A stretch of DNA of 64,000 bases from Bradyrhizobium sp. CER78 (GTDB taxonomy: Bacteria; Pseudomonadota; Alphaproteobacteria; Rhizobiales; Xanthobacteraceae). How positions within the stretch are numbered: the first letter of the stretch is position 1; each line of letters starts with the position of its first letter. Of this stretch, positions 47,316 through 56,759 are shown one piece after another. Under the pieces are notes generated by a model that was not told the origin of the DNA, ran no database searches, and was given only the letters and a program-made list of their open reading frames with translations. The position numbers and the translations under genes are program-made. The stretch covers positions 1-64,000 of the forward strand of contig NZ_JARVWP010000005.1 of the NCBI RefSeq assembly GCF_029846235.1, written 5' to 3'.

Positions 47316-48385
47316 TCAAGCTTCGCGTACGGATAAGCATAAAAATTCGGAAACAGCGTCCCGAGCTGGGACTTCAACTGCTTCAACTTCAAGACGCCCT
47401 CGTGTGGCGCCCTAATCAGATAACTGTACGGAAGATCAACCGCACCGAATCCAGCCTTGAAATGATGCAGGTTTTCTTGACCGTGCCAGGTGCCTCCCCA
47501 GTTCCACCGACGACATCCAGACCTAATCGCGTCGAGCATGCCCATCCAGATCAGGAACGTCAGCGGCTGTCTGGGTCGAAAGTCCTTGACGATAACGGGT
47601 GTGATATATTCACACGTATCCCCGCACTGCAGCAGCAACAAGGCCGCCGCAGGTGCGCCATCACTCATGCAGACCGAAAGTCGCCGCATCCGCGGAGGCA
47701 GCGTCTCGCGCATAGCGTGAAAGTGACTTTCAGGCTTCGGCTTCCCGCCTATGGCTGCCATGTTTTCGGCGTGGGTCTCGGCCAAAAACTTCCAGGCCCA
47801 ATCGTCATCGGTCACTTGTTCGGAAAATCCCTGCTTGAGCGATTTCCGGACCAGGTTCCGCGTCTTCTGCTTGAATGTCAGTTCAAGTCCATCGGCCGCC
47901 CGATCTACGGGAGGCAATTCTGTTATCTGGCCGATGCGAGCGTCCTTCTCAATCGGTTGGAGGACGGTATCGTACGAAACGACGTGAGCTTCCTCGTCCG
48001 GCAACAAGATCATCGTCGCCGACAGCAGGTCCCCTCCGTCGGCCGCGGCAACGAAATCCGACAAGAGCGCGCGTCTTATCGCATCTGCATCTTCTGACGA
48101 ACGAGCCGCGCGACCAACGATGACTGAACCGTGCGAGCCATACCACGGCAAGCTGTTCACGATCCGACCGACGCCGTCGCGATGAAGCTCCGCGTAAGGA
48201 AGGCCCCCGACAATGGCCCCGTCAGACCAAGCAACGAGCACATGTGTGCGGCAGGATGTCGTAGCTTCCAGAAATCGGAGAAAGCTCGGCATGCCATAAA
48301 GCGGAAGGCGTGAATTCTCTTTCAGAAACTCCTCATAGGCGGGAGTCTCCCCCTCCTCAAGCGGCCGGACCTGGAACGAGCGCAT
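47312..48385 (-). CDS. FemAB/GNAT-family acyltransferase
   Basis: This protein of about 357 residues has a doubled GNAT fold as in FemAB-like and PEP-CTERM-associated acyltransferases (QKTRNLVRKSLKQGF, RWNWGGTWHGQENLHHFKAGF). The ATG at 48385 overlaps the cysN stop as TGATG, showing translational coupling. It would transfer an acyl or aminoacyl group to a sugar. Coupling with the sulfation genes suggests action on the same polysaccharide. Confidence 0.88.
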   Translation of the reverse strand: MRSFQVRPLEEGETPAYEEFLKENSRLPLYGMPSFLRFLEATTSCRTHVLVAWSDGAIVGGLPYAELHRDGVGRIVNSLPWYGSHGSVIVGRAARSSEDADAIRRALLSDFVAAADGGDLLSATMILLPDEEAHVVSYDTVLQPIEKDARIGQITELPPVDRAADGLELTFKQKTRNLVRKSLKQGFSEQVTDDDWAWKFLAETHAENMAAIGGKPKPESHFHAMRETLPPRMRRLSVCMSDGAPAAALLLLQCGDTCEYITPVIVKDFRPRQPLTFLIWMGMLDAIRSGCRRWNWGGTWHGQENLHHFKAGFGAVDLPYSYLIRAPHEGVLKLKQLKSQLGTLFPNFYAYPYAKLD

Positions 48386-50250
48386 CAACGTGAGCACACC
48401 CTTCTGATGTATTCCGTCAGATCATGGACACAGCGCTCGATGTCGGCCTGCTCCGTATCGATGACAAGCTCCGGCGCCTGCGGCGCCTCATAAGGAGCCG
48501 AAACTCCGGTAAATTCCTTGATTTCTCCTGCGCGCGCACGTCGATAGAGCCCTTTCGCATCCCGGCTCTCACAAGCGTCCAGCGAGGCCTTTACGTATAT
48601 CTCGTGAAACGACTCCCGCGACGCCGAGCGAGCTTTGTTTCGATCTCTGTGATACGGCGAGATGAGCGCAGTCAGCACGACCAGCCCGGCCGAAGCAAAG
48701 AGCGAAGCGACCTCTCCGATGCGCCGGATGTTCTCCGAGCGGTCATCCGCAGAGAACCCGAGGTCAGAATTCAATCCGTGCCTGAGATTGTCACCGTCGA
48801 GCACGTAGGTTTGCCAGCCGGCCTCGAATAGGGTGCGTTCGGCGCGCAAGGCGAGCGTCGATTTCCCCGCGCCGGACAAGCCGGTTAACCAGATGACCGC
48901 GCCCTTATGGCCATGCCTGATCTCTCGCTCAGAGCGGCTGACAAGCAGATCGACTTTTTTGATGTTGGTAGCCTTGATAGCCGGATTGCTCCGCTGGTCC
49001 GGGATCCCTTCGAGATCGATGAGGCCTCCGCCGACGGTATCAAAGCCGTCAAGCAGAACGAACCTGCCCAACATCTTGTCGTCATGCCCATCTGCCACCG
49101 GGAGGACCGACGAGGTGCTCAATCTCACCGTAGCCAGATCGTTGCGCGTTACGATGTCGCCGCGACGATGTTCCAAGCTCTCGAGATCCAGCAGGGATTC
49201 GATCGCGCGAACCGTCACCTGCGCTTCCAGCGTACCGGCCCGAAGTCTCAGCGTCGCACCTGCCCGCAGCGGCTTTTCCCCAAGCCAGAACACCTTTCCG
49301 CGAAACACGTTCGACAGCACCGGCGGATGCGCGAAATGGCTCGCCACATTTCCCCGCTCAACGAAAATCTGCTCGTCGAGAACGATCCCAACGGATTCTC
49401 CGGCTGAAATTCGGTCAGATGAGTTGAGATGATCGAGCGGTTCGATACGCGCGATCTTTGCAATCCGGTCGTGCGGCGAGAACATCAGCGTATCGCCGAC
49501 CTGGGCGCTTCCGGACGTGACCTTCCCCGCGACGATGCGACGTTCGTCGAACTTGTAGACGTCTTGAACGACGATTCGGAGTGGGCGTTCGGAAGCGGGA
49601 GCTTCGACGTTCAGGGAGGAAAACGTCTCGAGAAGTGTCGGGCCGGAGTACCAAGGGGTTCGCGGCGACAGCGCCGTAAGATTATCACCTTCCCGAGCCG
49701 AGATTGGCACAACCGCGGTGGGCTCTATCCCGAATCCCTTCAAATAAGCGCGAACGTCGGCTTCGAGCTCTCTGAACTTCGCTTCAAGATTGTCGACCAG
49801 ATCGATCTTGTTGATCGCGACAACGACCTGATTGATTCCGAGCAACTTCAAGAGATAGGCGTGCCGGCGCGTCTGTTCCTTCACACCCTCAAGGGCGTCG
49901 ACCACCAGCAATCCCGCGTCGGCATTCGCGGCGCCGGAAATCATGTTCTTGAGAAACTCGCGATGCCCTGGCGCGTCGATGATGACTGTATCCCGATGCC
50001 CCGTACGCAGCCAAATCCAGGTCGTGTCGATCGTGATCGCCTGGTCACGCTCCGCCTGGAAGGCATCCAGCACGAAAGACCATTCAAGCGGCATTCCCCG
50101 CTTTTCGCTTATTCTACGCAGCTCCTCAACCTTGCCTTCGGGCAGGCTTCCGGTTTCGTGGAGGAGACGTCCGATGAGAGTCGATTTGCCATGATCGACG
50201 TGACCTGCGACCACAAGCTTGAGCTGGTCGCGATATGAGGACTGTTTCAT
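48385..50250 (-). CDS. cysN: Bifunctional sulfate adenylyltransferase subunit 1 / adenylylsulfate kinase
   Basis: This 621-residue fusion makes PAPS. The N-terminal GTPase (CysN) has [23 protein letters not shown] and NKIDL. The C-terminal APS kinase (CysC) has [13 protein letters not shown] near residue 456. NodQ has the same architecture. With CysD next door and a sulfotransferase downstream in one operon, it most likely supplies PAPS for polysaccharide sulfation. It need not be the housekeeping assimilation copy. Confidence 0.95.
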   Translation of the reverse strand: MKQSSYRDQLKLVVAGHVDHGKSTLIGRLLHETGSLPEGKVEELRRISEKRGMPLEWSFVLDAFQAERDQAITIDTTWIWLRTGHRDTVIIDAPGHREFLKNMISGAANADAGLLVVDALEGVKEQTRRHAYLLKLLGINQVVVAINKIDLVDNLEAKFRELEADVRAYLKGFGIEPTAVVPISAREGDNLTALSPRTPWYSGPTLLETFSSLNVEAPASERPLRIVVQDVYKFDERRIVAGKVTSGSAQVGDTLMFSPHDRIAKIARIEPLDHLNSSDRISAGESVGIVLDEQIFVERGNVASHFAHPPVLSNVFRGKVFWLGEKPLRAGATLRLRAGTLEAQVTVRAIESLLDLESLEHRRGDIVTRNDLATVRLSTSSVLPVADGHDDKMLGRFVLLDGFDTVGGGLIDLEGIPDQRSNPAIKATNIKKVDLLVSRSEREIRHGHKGAVIWLTGLSGAGKSTLALRAERTLFEAGWQTYVLDGDNLRHGLNSDLGFSADDRSENIRRIGEVASLFASAGLVVLTALISPYHRDRNKARSASRESFHEIYVKASLDACESRDAKGLYRRARAGEIKEFTGVSAPYEAPQAPELVIDTEQADIERCVHDLTEYIRRVCSR

Positions 50251-50268
50251 TTTATTGGATATGAGTTC

Positions 50269-51063
50269 TTACATATAGCCCGAGGCTCTCAGGCGCTCAA
50301 AGCTGTCTTCCGAGTCGTGATCCATGGTTCGACCCGCGCGCTCGGGCGTTCGGGTTTGCTCGAGTTCGGCGATGATCTCCTCGATCGAGGATGCTTCGCT
50401 TCGAATGGGGGTCGTAATGTTCTTCTCTCCCAGCGAGCGATAGCGCCAGCCGTCGCGGGCAAGATAGAGCGGTACAATCGGAATGCGCTCGCGCAGCGTA
50501 TAGCGCCAGATATCGAGTTCGGTCCAATGAAGAAGCGGATGGATCCGCAGATGGCAACCTTCCGGAAGATCCATCTTGTAGATGTCCCAGAACTCCGGCG
50601 GCTGATTTCGAAAGTCCCAGACGCCATCTCTCGCCCGCGGGCTGAACACGCGCTCTTTCGCACGCATGCTCTGCTCGTCTCGTCGGATCCCGAGAACAAT
50701 TCCGCGGTAGTTGTCCCGCTCAATCAGCGCCTTCAGGCCTGCCGTCTTTCGAGCCGCCGCTCTGGACGCCGGAGGAAGCGTCGGATCCATCTCCGACTCA
50801 GGCGGACATAACTCCGCTCGGAAATCGAGATCCCATTCTTTCGCGATATGATCCCTGAACTCATAGACTTCGGGGAGTTCCATTTCCGTATCGAGCTGGA
50901 TCATCGGGAACGGCACGTGACCGAAGAAGCATTTGCGTATCATCCAGAGCAGCGCCGTGGAATCCTTTCCGATCGACCACAACATCGCCATAGGCTTTAC
51001 CCGCGCGAACGCTTCGCGCAGAATAAAAACCGTCTCGTGTTCCAGGCGCGAAAGATAATCCAA
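50269..51063 (-). CDS. cysD: Sulfate adenylyltransferase subunit 2
   Basis: This 264-residue protein has the PP-loop WSIGKDSTALLWMIRK and ends GRTMDHDSEDSFERLRASGYM-like with the conserved DHD. It makes APS with CysN. The start is a TTG at 51063 with GGAGG five bases upstream, giving the family N-terminus. It is shorter than enteric CysD (about 300) mainly in central loops and lacks the TLGC segment seen in some relatives. It opens the sulfation sub-operon. Confidence 0.93.
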   Translation of the reverse strand: MDYLSRLEHETVFILREAFARVKPMAMLWSIGKDSTALLWMIRKCFFGHVPFPMIQLDTEMELPEVYEFRDHIAKEWDLDFRAELCPPESEMDPTLPPASRAAARKTAGLKALIERDNYRGIVLGIRRDEQSMRAKERVFSPRARDGVWDFRNQPPEFWDIYKMDLPEGCHLRIHPLLHWTELDIWRYTLRERIPIVPLYLARDGWRYRSLGEKNITTPIRSEASSIEEIIAELEQTRTPERAGRTMDHDSEDSFERLRASGYM

Positions 51064-51170
51064 AGTGACCTCCAGCGAGCATGCACTCGATCGTACAGGC
51101 TCACGCAGTTAAGATATTCGAAGCGCGACTAGCGAATGCAACTCCGCGGCGACACCATAAATTCGAAAGA

Positions 51171-53726
51171 TCAGTTTATTCCGAGTAGACTGCGTACTTT
51201 TTCAGCCACCGAGGGCCGCTTGGCGCCCGAAGTGTCGGTCGGCCCGCTTCGATGTACGCCCGTCTCAAACCAATCGAAGCACTCAGTCATCGTCCAGGGG
51301 ATAAACCCATACTCAACGAGTTTGATGAGCGCTTGATGCATCCCGCGAGTCTTTCCGATGTTCTCGGGATGTAGATTGATGACGATCACGCCAGGAACGC
51401 CGCTCTGTCGAATGCGATCGGCGAGGCCCAGCACACAATCCGCCGATTGCCGATCGTCCCAATCATTTATGAATACGATCCCGTCGCCAATTGCGGTGAG
51501 GACACTCCAATGTTCCGTCAGCTTGCCGTCCAACACTATTCTAGCAGGAAGTAGCGAACCGTTGATGATGGAACCGTCAAGGCCCGGCAGATTCGAGCTG
51601 CCTCTTATGCCGCAGGCATTCCAGACCGATGCATGCCCCCAATAGCCATCGTTTAGAAAGCCGTGATTTCGGACGGAGCGCGCGCGCGCTCCGGTAAGAC
51701 GTTCAAACCATCGCGCTTGCTCCGAGAACAGTTCGGCGTACCTGTCGGGACGGTCGAGCGCGTCGGGATGAATTCCCAACTCGACTTTCCTCCCAGCCTT
51801 TAGTTGCCTCAGCGTTTCCTGTGTGTGTTTGGTGAGGGGATGCAGGAAGTAGGTGACCGGCAGCGAGCCCAACGCCTCTTGTTGTTGCGTGTAGCAGCTC
51901 AATGCGGCTTGATCATCATCGCCGGTAATAACGACGGCGCCAACCGCCCCGTTCGGCAATATCGGCAGCCGGCTTATTCCGCTCAGCCGAACCAACGCAT
52001 CCGCCAGAGCCTCGCACCACCAGTCGGCAGGCCGCTCACGTAGGCTTTCACCAGCAAGCTGGCCTTCAAAGAGATAGTTTGGCCGTTCACCCGCAATGCC
52101 CCACATCGGCTCGGTCGGGCGGTTTGAGGCTGCTGCCGGATCCCCTTGGCGATACTGCATCAAGTCGGATGCGAGGTCAGTTCCGATGAAGATGACTGAA
52201 CCTCTGTCTCCCGTTTTCCGATGCAGCCAAATCGGCTCGAGGCGGGCATTCTCAACAATCGTTGTTGAATCGCCGTCAGCCACAAAACACATGTGGGAAT
52301 GCAGCGTGCGCAGTCGCGACCACGGCTTCGAACCGGCAAATGCCGCCCGCAGCACGCTCGGTGAGAATATCGATCTTGCCTGCGTATCTACACCGAATTC
52401 CCTGGCGAACTGCGCGCTCGGGAGCACAGCGATGACGCAGCCGTCTCCGGCAAGAACATCCCTTGCAGTCGCCAGATCCGCCTGGGATGGGCGGTAAAGC
52501 ACCACCGGCTCCCCGGCTTGCATCGACGATGCCGACCGGAAACCGAACGTGTGCAAGTGGTGTACAATGAAGGCGCCGCCGGCTTGTCCGGCGCTCCTCG
52601 CATTTGCCGGCCGGCTGGCGATTTCATTGAGACGGTTGGAAGCGGCGAGAATATTGGAGGTGTAGAGTTCCGGGCGTCGAAACAGGCTGCCCTGGATGAC
52701 CGGAACACTCCTCGACCCGAAGATCGTCTTGAAGTGAGAGACCATCGCGATCGGCCAATCCCTGGGAACTTCCGGAAATGACGGTCCAAACCGGTAAACT
52801 TCCAATCCCGCCTGTTTTGCCCAGCGAATGGCATTCCAGTGCAGGAAATTGTTGGGCCTCAGCTTCATGGCGTCGGGCAGAGAAACGCCCGCAAGAAAAC
52901 TGGCCGCTTTCTTGTCAGTCAACAGGATGAGGCCCGCAATTGCGTTGCCATCTTGCCTAACCAACGCGACGCGTGCTCCTCCCTCTGCTGCAAATGCCCT
53001 GAAAATACTTCTGTAGTACTCGATGTCGGGCAGAACTTCGCCCGTTCTTGTAGCCGATGCGCGCGCGATATCCATATAGGTGTCGAGATAGGAGACATCG
53101 CTCGATATCTCGAACTGCAGATTTGACTTCTGCGCTTTTCGAACCGCAGTGCGGCACGTGTTATCCAACCCTGCGAACAGCTCTTCAACGGTTGGGGCGA
53201 GATCGACCAGTTGATCGGCATTGAGCGTCGAGGAGCCGGGGCAAGGCAACATTCCCGAGGGTCCGAACGCAATACCAAGCTGGAAACCGAACTCGCTGAC
53301 CCAGAACGGAACAGCCTCCCTCCGGGGATGACGATGTGCTGGCGCGAGGTTGTGGCAATTCAACTGAATGCGATCGACGTCATATAAATCGGCGATCGCG
53401 AATATCTCCTGCATCGCAGCCTGCCGTGCGGCCCTCGCGACGCCCGCGTCGATATCCGGGGCGAGAGCAAGACCGGTATGGCGATGAATCCCCGAATGCA
53501 GCAACCGCTCGCCGAGCGGCATTCCGGCGCCCTCGTTGATAAACAAGGGCTGGATGCCGACGAGTTGCGAGCCCTCTTCCAGGGCGAATGACAGGTTCGT
53601 AGACACGAAAAACCGCTGCTCGATCTCTATCCAGGACGATCGATGTGTGAGCCAGGCCTGCGGCGATTGCAGCGCCAGACGATCCCAGGCACTACGATCA
53701 ATTTCGCGAAACCGAACGACTTTCAT
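51171..53726 (-). CDS. Fusion protein: FemAB/GNAT acyltransferase plus polysaccharide-deacetylase-like domain
   Basis: This 851-residue protein has a FemAB-like acyltransferase in residues 1-375 (RTAVRKAQKSNLQFEI, RPNNFLHWNAIRWAKQ). A middle region (about 400-590) of uncertain fold contains VLYRPSQADLATARDVL. A C-terminal domain (about 595-830) resembles NodB-type deacetylases (VVITGDDDQAAL near 600, LGIHPD near 650, INLHPENIG near 795). The metal-binding histidines are incomplete by eye. It overlaps the methyltransferase stop by four bases. A protein that both deacetylates and acylates a sugar is plausible. Confidence 0.85.
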   Translation of the reverse strand: MKVVRFREIDRSAWDRLALQSPQAWLTHRSSWIEIEQRFFVSTNLSFALEEGSQLVGIQPLFINEGAGMPLGERLLHSGIHRHTGLALAPDIDAGVARAARQAAMQEIFAIADLYDVDRIQLNCHNLAPAHRHPRREAVPFWVSEFGFQLGIAFGPSGMLPCPGSSTLNADQLVDLAPTVEELFAGLDNTCRTAVRKAQKSNLQFEISSDVSYLDTYMDIARASATRTGEVLPDIEYYRSIFRAFAAEGGARVALVRQDGNAIAGLILLTDKKAASFLAGVSLPDAMKLRPNNFLHWNAIRWAKQAGLEVYRFGPSFPEVPRDWPIAMVSHFKTIFGSRSVPVIQGSLFRRPELYTSNILAASNRLNEIASRPANARSAGQAGGAFIVHHLHTFGFRSASSMQAGEPVVLYRPSQADLATARDVLAGDGCVIAVLPSAQFAREFGVDTQARSIFSPSVLRAAFAGSKPWSRLRTLHSHMCFVADGDSTTIVENARLEPIWLHRKTGDRGSVIFIGTDLASDLMQYRQGDPAAASNRPTEPMWGIAGERPNYLFEGQLAGESLRERPADWWCEALADALVRLSGISRLPILPNGAVGAVVITGDDDQAALSCYTQQQEALGSLPVTYFLHPLTKHTQETLRQLKAGRKVELGIHPDALDRPDRYAELFSEQARWFERLTGARARSVRNHGFLNDGYWGHASVWNACGIRGSSNLPGLDGSIINGSLLPARIVLDGKLTEHWSVLTAIGDGIVFINDWDDRQSADCVLGLADRIRQSGVPGVIVINLHPENIGKTRGMHQALIKLVEYGFIPWTMTECFDWFETGVHRSGPTDTSGAKRPSVAEKVRSLLGIN

Positions 53727-54568
53727 CGCGATTCAAACACCGCATTGAAGCGTGTGCCGAAATAAGGATTTAGCGGGTGGATATCCACAATTCTGGTGTC
53801 GACGCCGAGGCGGTGCCCCAATGCCAGAAAATCCTTGCGGTCGAAATAGTACGAAATGATCTCGGGCTTGATCTCGATCGAAATCGGCGACGACTTGCTC
53901 CATCCTAGCAAACCAGCGATCTTCGCCACACGGCTCGACTTCTGCGCGTTCTTCTGAATCGTTCCCAACTGGGGCCGTTCTGCTTCGGGTTCAAATTCTT
54001 GCTCGAATTTTGCCGTGAGCCTCTTCGCGATGGCCTGCAGCTCTTCAGCCTTCTCGCGGTCTGGAATTGATCCGATCAGGACCCGACCATGCGGCTTCAC
54101 TACCCGAAGCATTTCCGCGATGATCGGCTCTCCAGCCGCAAGCGACGGGAAGTTCGAGAAGACATCATAGCAATAGGCGGCATCGAACCGCCGATCAGGG
54201 AACTGGAGGCTTTCCCCGCTGGCTCTCTCGAAGCTCCCATTGTTCAGTCCGAGGCGCCTTGCGACCACAAGCGGCGCCTCAGCCAGATCAACTCCGACAT
54301 ATTTGCCGACACTGGGCGCCAGCACCTTCGCCAAGAACCCAGCCGCACAGCCCACTTCAAGAACCGATGAGCCCGGGCCCGCTTTCATGAGGCCGAGCAT
54401 ATTGATCCTGAGGTCGTCGAGAAGGTTCTCGTTTGCCCACAACCGTGGATTACGGCCAGCGATATAACAGAGGTCATCCAGTGTCGGCTTCTCTGATACC
54501 TGCCGTGCGCGAAGCTCGAAGAACGCTTCGAGCTTCTCCTGCCAATCACCATCCGTCATCGTCGCCAT
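53723..54568 (-). CDS. SAM-dependent methyltransferase
   Basis: This protein of about 281 residues has motif I VLEVGCAAGFLAKVL and FDAAYCYDVFSNFP. The ATG at 54568 overlaps the wzt stop as TGATG. It lies directly after the ABC exporter genes; methylation of the non-reducing end often stops O-antigen growth in Wzm/Wzt systems, so a chain-terminating methyltransferase is a reasonable guess. Confidence 0.9.
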   Translation of the reverse strand: MATMTDGDWQEKLEAFFELRARQVSEKPTLDDLCYIAGRNPRLWANENLLDDLRINMLGLMKAGPGSSVLEVGCAAGFLAKVLAPSVGKYVGVDLAEAPLVVARRLGLNNGSFERASGESLQFPDRRFDAAYCYDVFSNFPSLAAGEPIIAEMLRVVKPHGRVLIGSIPDREKAEELQAIAKRLTAKFEQEFEPEAERPQLGTIQKNAQKSSRVAKIAGLLGWSKSSPISIEIKPEIISYYFDRKDFLALGHRLGVDTRIVDIHPLNPYFGTRFNAVFESR

Positions 54569-55887
54569 CAGCTTCGCTCGATACTGCACGTGAATTTCGG
54601 ATCATAGAGATAGTTGAAGTGCCACAGAGAATTGCGGGACACCGAGAACTGCGCCACCTTTTCGACATAATGCAGGATGGCTTCTGTCCCCTTCGGCAGC
54701 ATGTGCCGGCACAGCGCGGCGGAAATGTAGTATTGCCCTTCGCCAAGCGCGAGCTCCGGGACCTCGTAGATGACGCTTCCGCGTTCCGGCAGTCCATCGT
54801 CGCCATCGAGGAACAGGCCGCCATCGTACCCCTCGATTCCGGTCACCGCCTGAAGCCGTGCGGTATCGATCCGCAAACTTGCGTAGATCTGCCTGTGCTC
54901 GGTGAAGCCCGACCACGACACCCGGATTCGGAGCGGTTGCCCATTCTTCACAACGCCGATCGGCTTGCCTTCGACGTCGATCACCTCGACGGCCGTGATC
55001 TGGAGGGCGTCGCCGCCAAGCTCGTATTTTCCGGTTTCGGCCGTGCTCTCTATCGCTTGGCTCAGCTTCTTGGTTTCCCGGAGATTCCGCGCTTCCTCGA
55101 TATCCCAAACACTCTGCTCATAAGCTTTGCTGACGCGCTGGGCATTTCCGTGCATCAGCACCCGCCCCTTGTCGATCCAGATCGCCTCGTCGCACAGCTC
55201 GCTGATCAGCCCGCTCGAGTGCGAGACGAACAGCACGGTGGCGCCGCTTTCGCAGATCTGACGAACCCGCTTCATGCACTTGTTGACAAAGGCGGTATCA
55301 CCCGCCGCGAGCGCCTCATCGACGATGAATATCTCGGGATCGACGCTGATCGCTGTCGCAAACGTGAGCCGCGCCTGCATGCCGCTCGAGTAGGTCCGGA
55401 ACGGCTGATCGATCACCTCGGCAAGCTCGCTGAAATCGATGATCCAGGGAACCTTCGCCTCGATTTCCGCCCGCGTCATACCCAGGCACATCCCGCCGAG
55501 GACGATGTTGTCTCGACCCGACACATCCGGATGAAAGCCGGTCCCCAATTCCAGGATCGCGGACAATCGTCCCGCCACTTCGACCCGTCCGGTCGACGCA
55601 TCCAGCAGTCCAGCGATGATCTTCAGAAGGGTGCTCTTCCCCGCGCCGTTCGGCCCGATGATGCCAACCACCCGCCCGCGCAACACCTCAAACGAAACAT
55701 TCTGAAGCGCCCAGTGCTCATGGTGCCGAGGCTTCCCGGTGATGATCTCCTTCAGGAAATCCAAAGGCTGCGTATAGAGCCGATAGGCCTTTCCCAGATC
55801 GGCGACCCGAATGGCGAACTGCGGCTCCGATGACCCGGCAAGCGGGATCAGTGCGCCGGCTTCCAGATTGTCAGAGAGCATTGCCAT
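54568..55887 (-). CDS. wzt: O-antigen ABC exporter ATPase with carbohydrate-binding tail
   Basis: This 439-residue ATPase has Walker A GPNGAGKSTLLKII, signature YSSGMQARLTFA, Walker B and the H-loop VSHSSG. The extra C-terminal domain (about 280-439) is the Wzt carbohydrate-binding module that recognises the finished chain. It energises export of undecaprenyl-linked polysaccharide. It overlaps wzm by 17 bases. Confidence 0.95.
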   Translation of the reverse strand: MAMLSDNLEAGALIPLAGSSEPQFAIRVADLGKAYRLYTQPLDFLKEIITGKPRHHEHWALQNVSFEVLRGRVVGIIGPNGAGKSTLLKIIAGLLDASTGRVEVAGRLSAILELGTGFHPDVSGRDNIVLGGMCLGMTRAEIEAKVPWIIDFSELAEVIDQPFRTYSSGMQARLTFATAISVDPEIFIVDEALAAGDTAFVNKCMKRVRQICESGATVLFVSHSSGLISELCDEAIWIDKGRVLMHGNAQRVSKAYEQSVWDIEEARNLRETKKLSQAIESTAETGKYELGGDALQITAVEVIDVEGKPIGVVKNGQPLRIRVSWSGFTEHRQIYASLRIDTARLQAVTGIEGYDGGLFLDGDDGLPERGSVIYEVPELALGEGQYYISAALCRHMLPKGTEAILHYVEKVAQFSVSRNSLWHFNYLYDPKFTCSIERS

Positions 55888-56734
55888 AGTACGGTTTTAG
55901 CTTTTCGAAGATGCGGTATCCGAGCCCGAGACTTAGCAACGCGAACACGATCGTAACCGCCCAGGCATAGGGATGTCTAAACGAACCGAAAAAGAGAACG
56001 TCCTGATAGACCCAGATGACGTAACTGAAGGGATTCGAATAGATCAATGGCCGGAGCGCACGGGGCATCCAATCGGGGAGGTACACCGTCGGCATCAGAT
56101 ACATGGCAATCGAGGTGAAGACTGTGACGATCTCACGCAGATCGCGGAAGAACGGAGTGATAGCGGACAGAGCGAAGCTCAATCCAATCGCCAGAATTGC
56201 ATGGATGGCGGATACGACCGGCAGCAGCAACAGCATCCAGCTGAGGCCGCCCACATACGCTTTATAGAGAATGACGAGCCCGAGCGCCGGCAGATGAGGG
56301 ATCGTCGCGGCAATGGTTGCCGCGATCGGAAGCAGCTCGATCGGAAACACGACCTGCTTGACGAGATTTGCACTTACGAGCAGCACTCCGGGCCCGCGCA
56401 CCAGCGCCGCCTGCAATATCAGCCAGGGAACCAGGCTGGCGAGGATGTAGGCCGGGAAATCGCCGGGAAAATCCGCGGTTATCGATAGCTTGCTGCCCAG
56501 CACAAAGCCAAAGATGAGCAGGTATGTTCCAACGATCACCAGCGGGTGGATGAAGACCCACAACGCGCCAAATCCGTGCCGGGCATGCGCGGCGCTCAGG
56601 TCGCGATCAACCATCTCCCGCAACAGATCGGGATATCGCCGGATCTGATTGATCGTGGTCCAAAGGGCCTGAGAGTTGCGGTATGGCGACAGGCCAACCC
56701 GAACCCATCTCGCCGCCGGAAAGGACCCATTCAT
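55871..56734 (-). CDS. wzm: O-antigen/polysaccharide ABC exporter permease
   Basis: This inner-membrane protein of about 287 residues has six or more hydrophobic segments (LVIVGTYLLIFGFVLGSKL, AVTIVFALLSLGLGYRIF) and the basic N-terminus typical of ABC-2 type exporters. The ATG at 56734 is used; a TTG lies two codons upstream. It forms the channel driven by Wzt. Confidence 0.95.
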   Translation of the reverse strand: MNGSFPAARWVRVGLSPYRNSQALWTTINQIRRYPDLLREMVDRDLSAAHARHGFGALWVFIHPLVIVGTYLLIFGFVLGSKLSITADFPGDFPAYILASLVPWLILQAALVRGPGVLLVSANLVKQVVFPIELLPIAATIAATIPHLPALGLVILYKAYVGGLSWMLLLLPVVSAIHAILAIGLSFALSAITPFFRDLREIVTVFTSIAMYLMPTVYLPDWMPRALRPLIYSNPFSYVIWVYQDVLFFGSFRHPYAWAVTIVFALLSLGLGYRIFEKLKPYYGNAL

Positions 56735-56759
56735 CTTCAACGCGCTCCCATTTGCGTGC

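Noticed and set aside
48385..51063. Reading cysD-cysN as nodulation genes nodP-nodQ
   Set aside because: The architecture fits, but there are no nod boxes, nodABC or symbiosis genes nearby, and the neighbours are polysaccharide genes.
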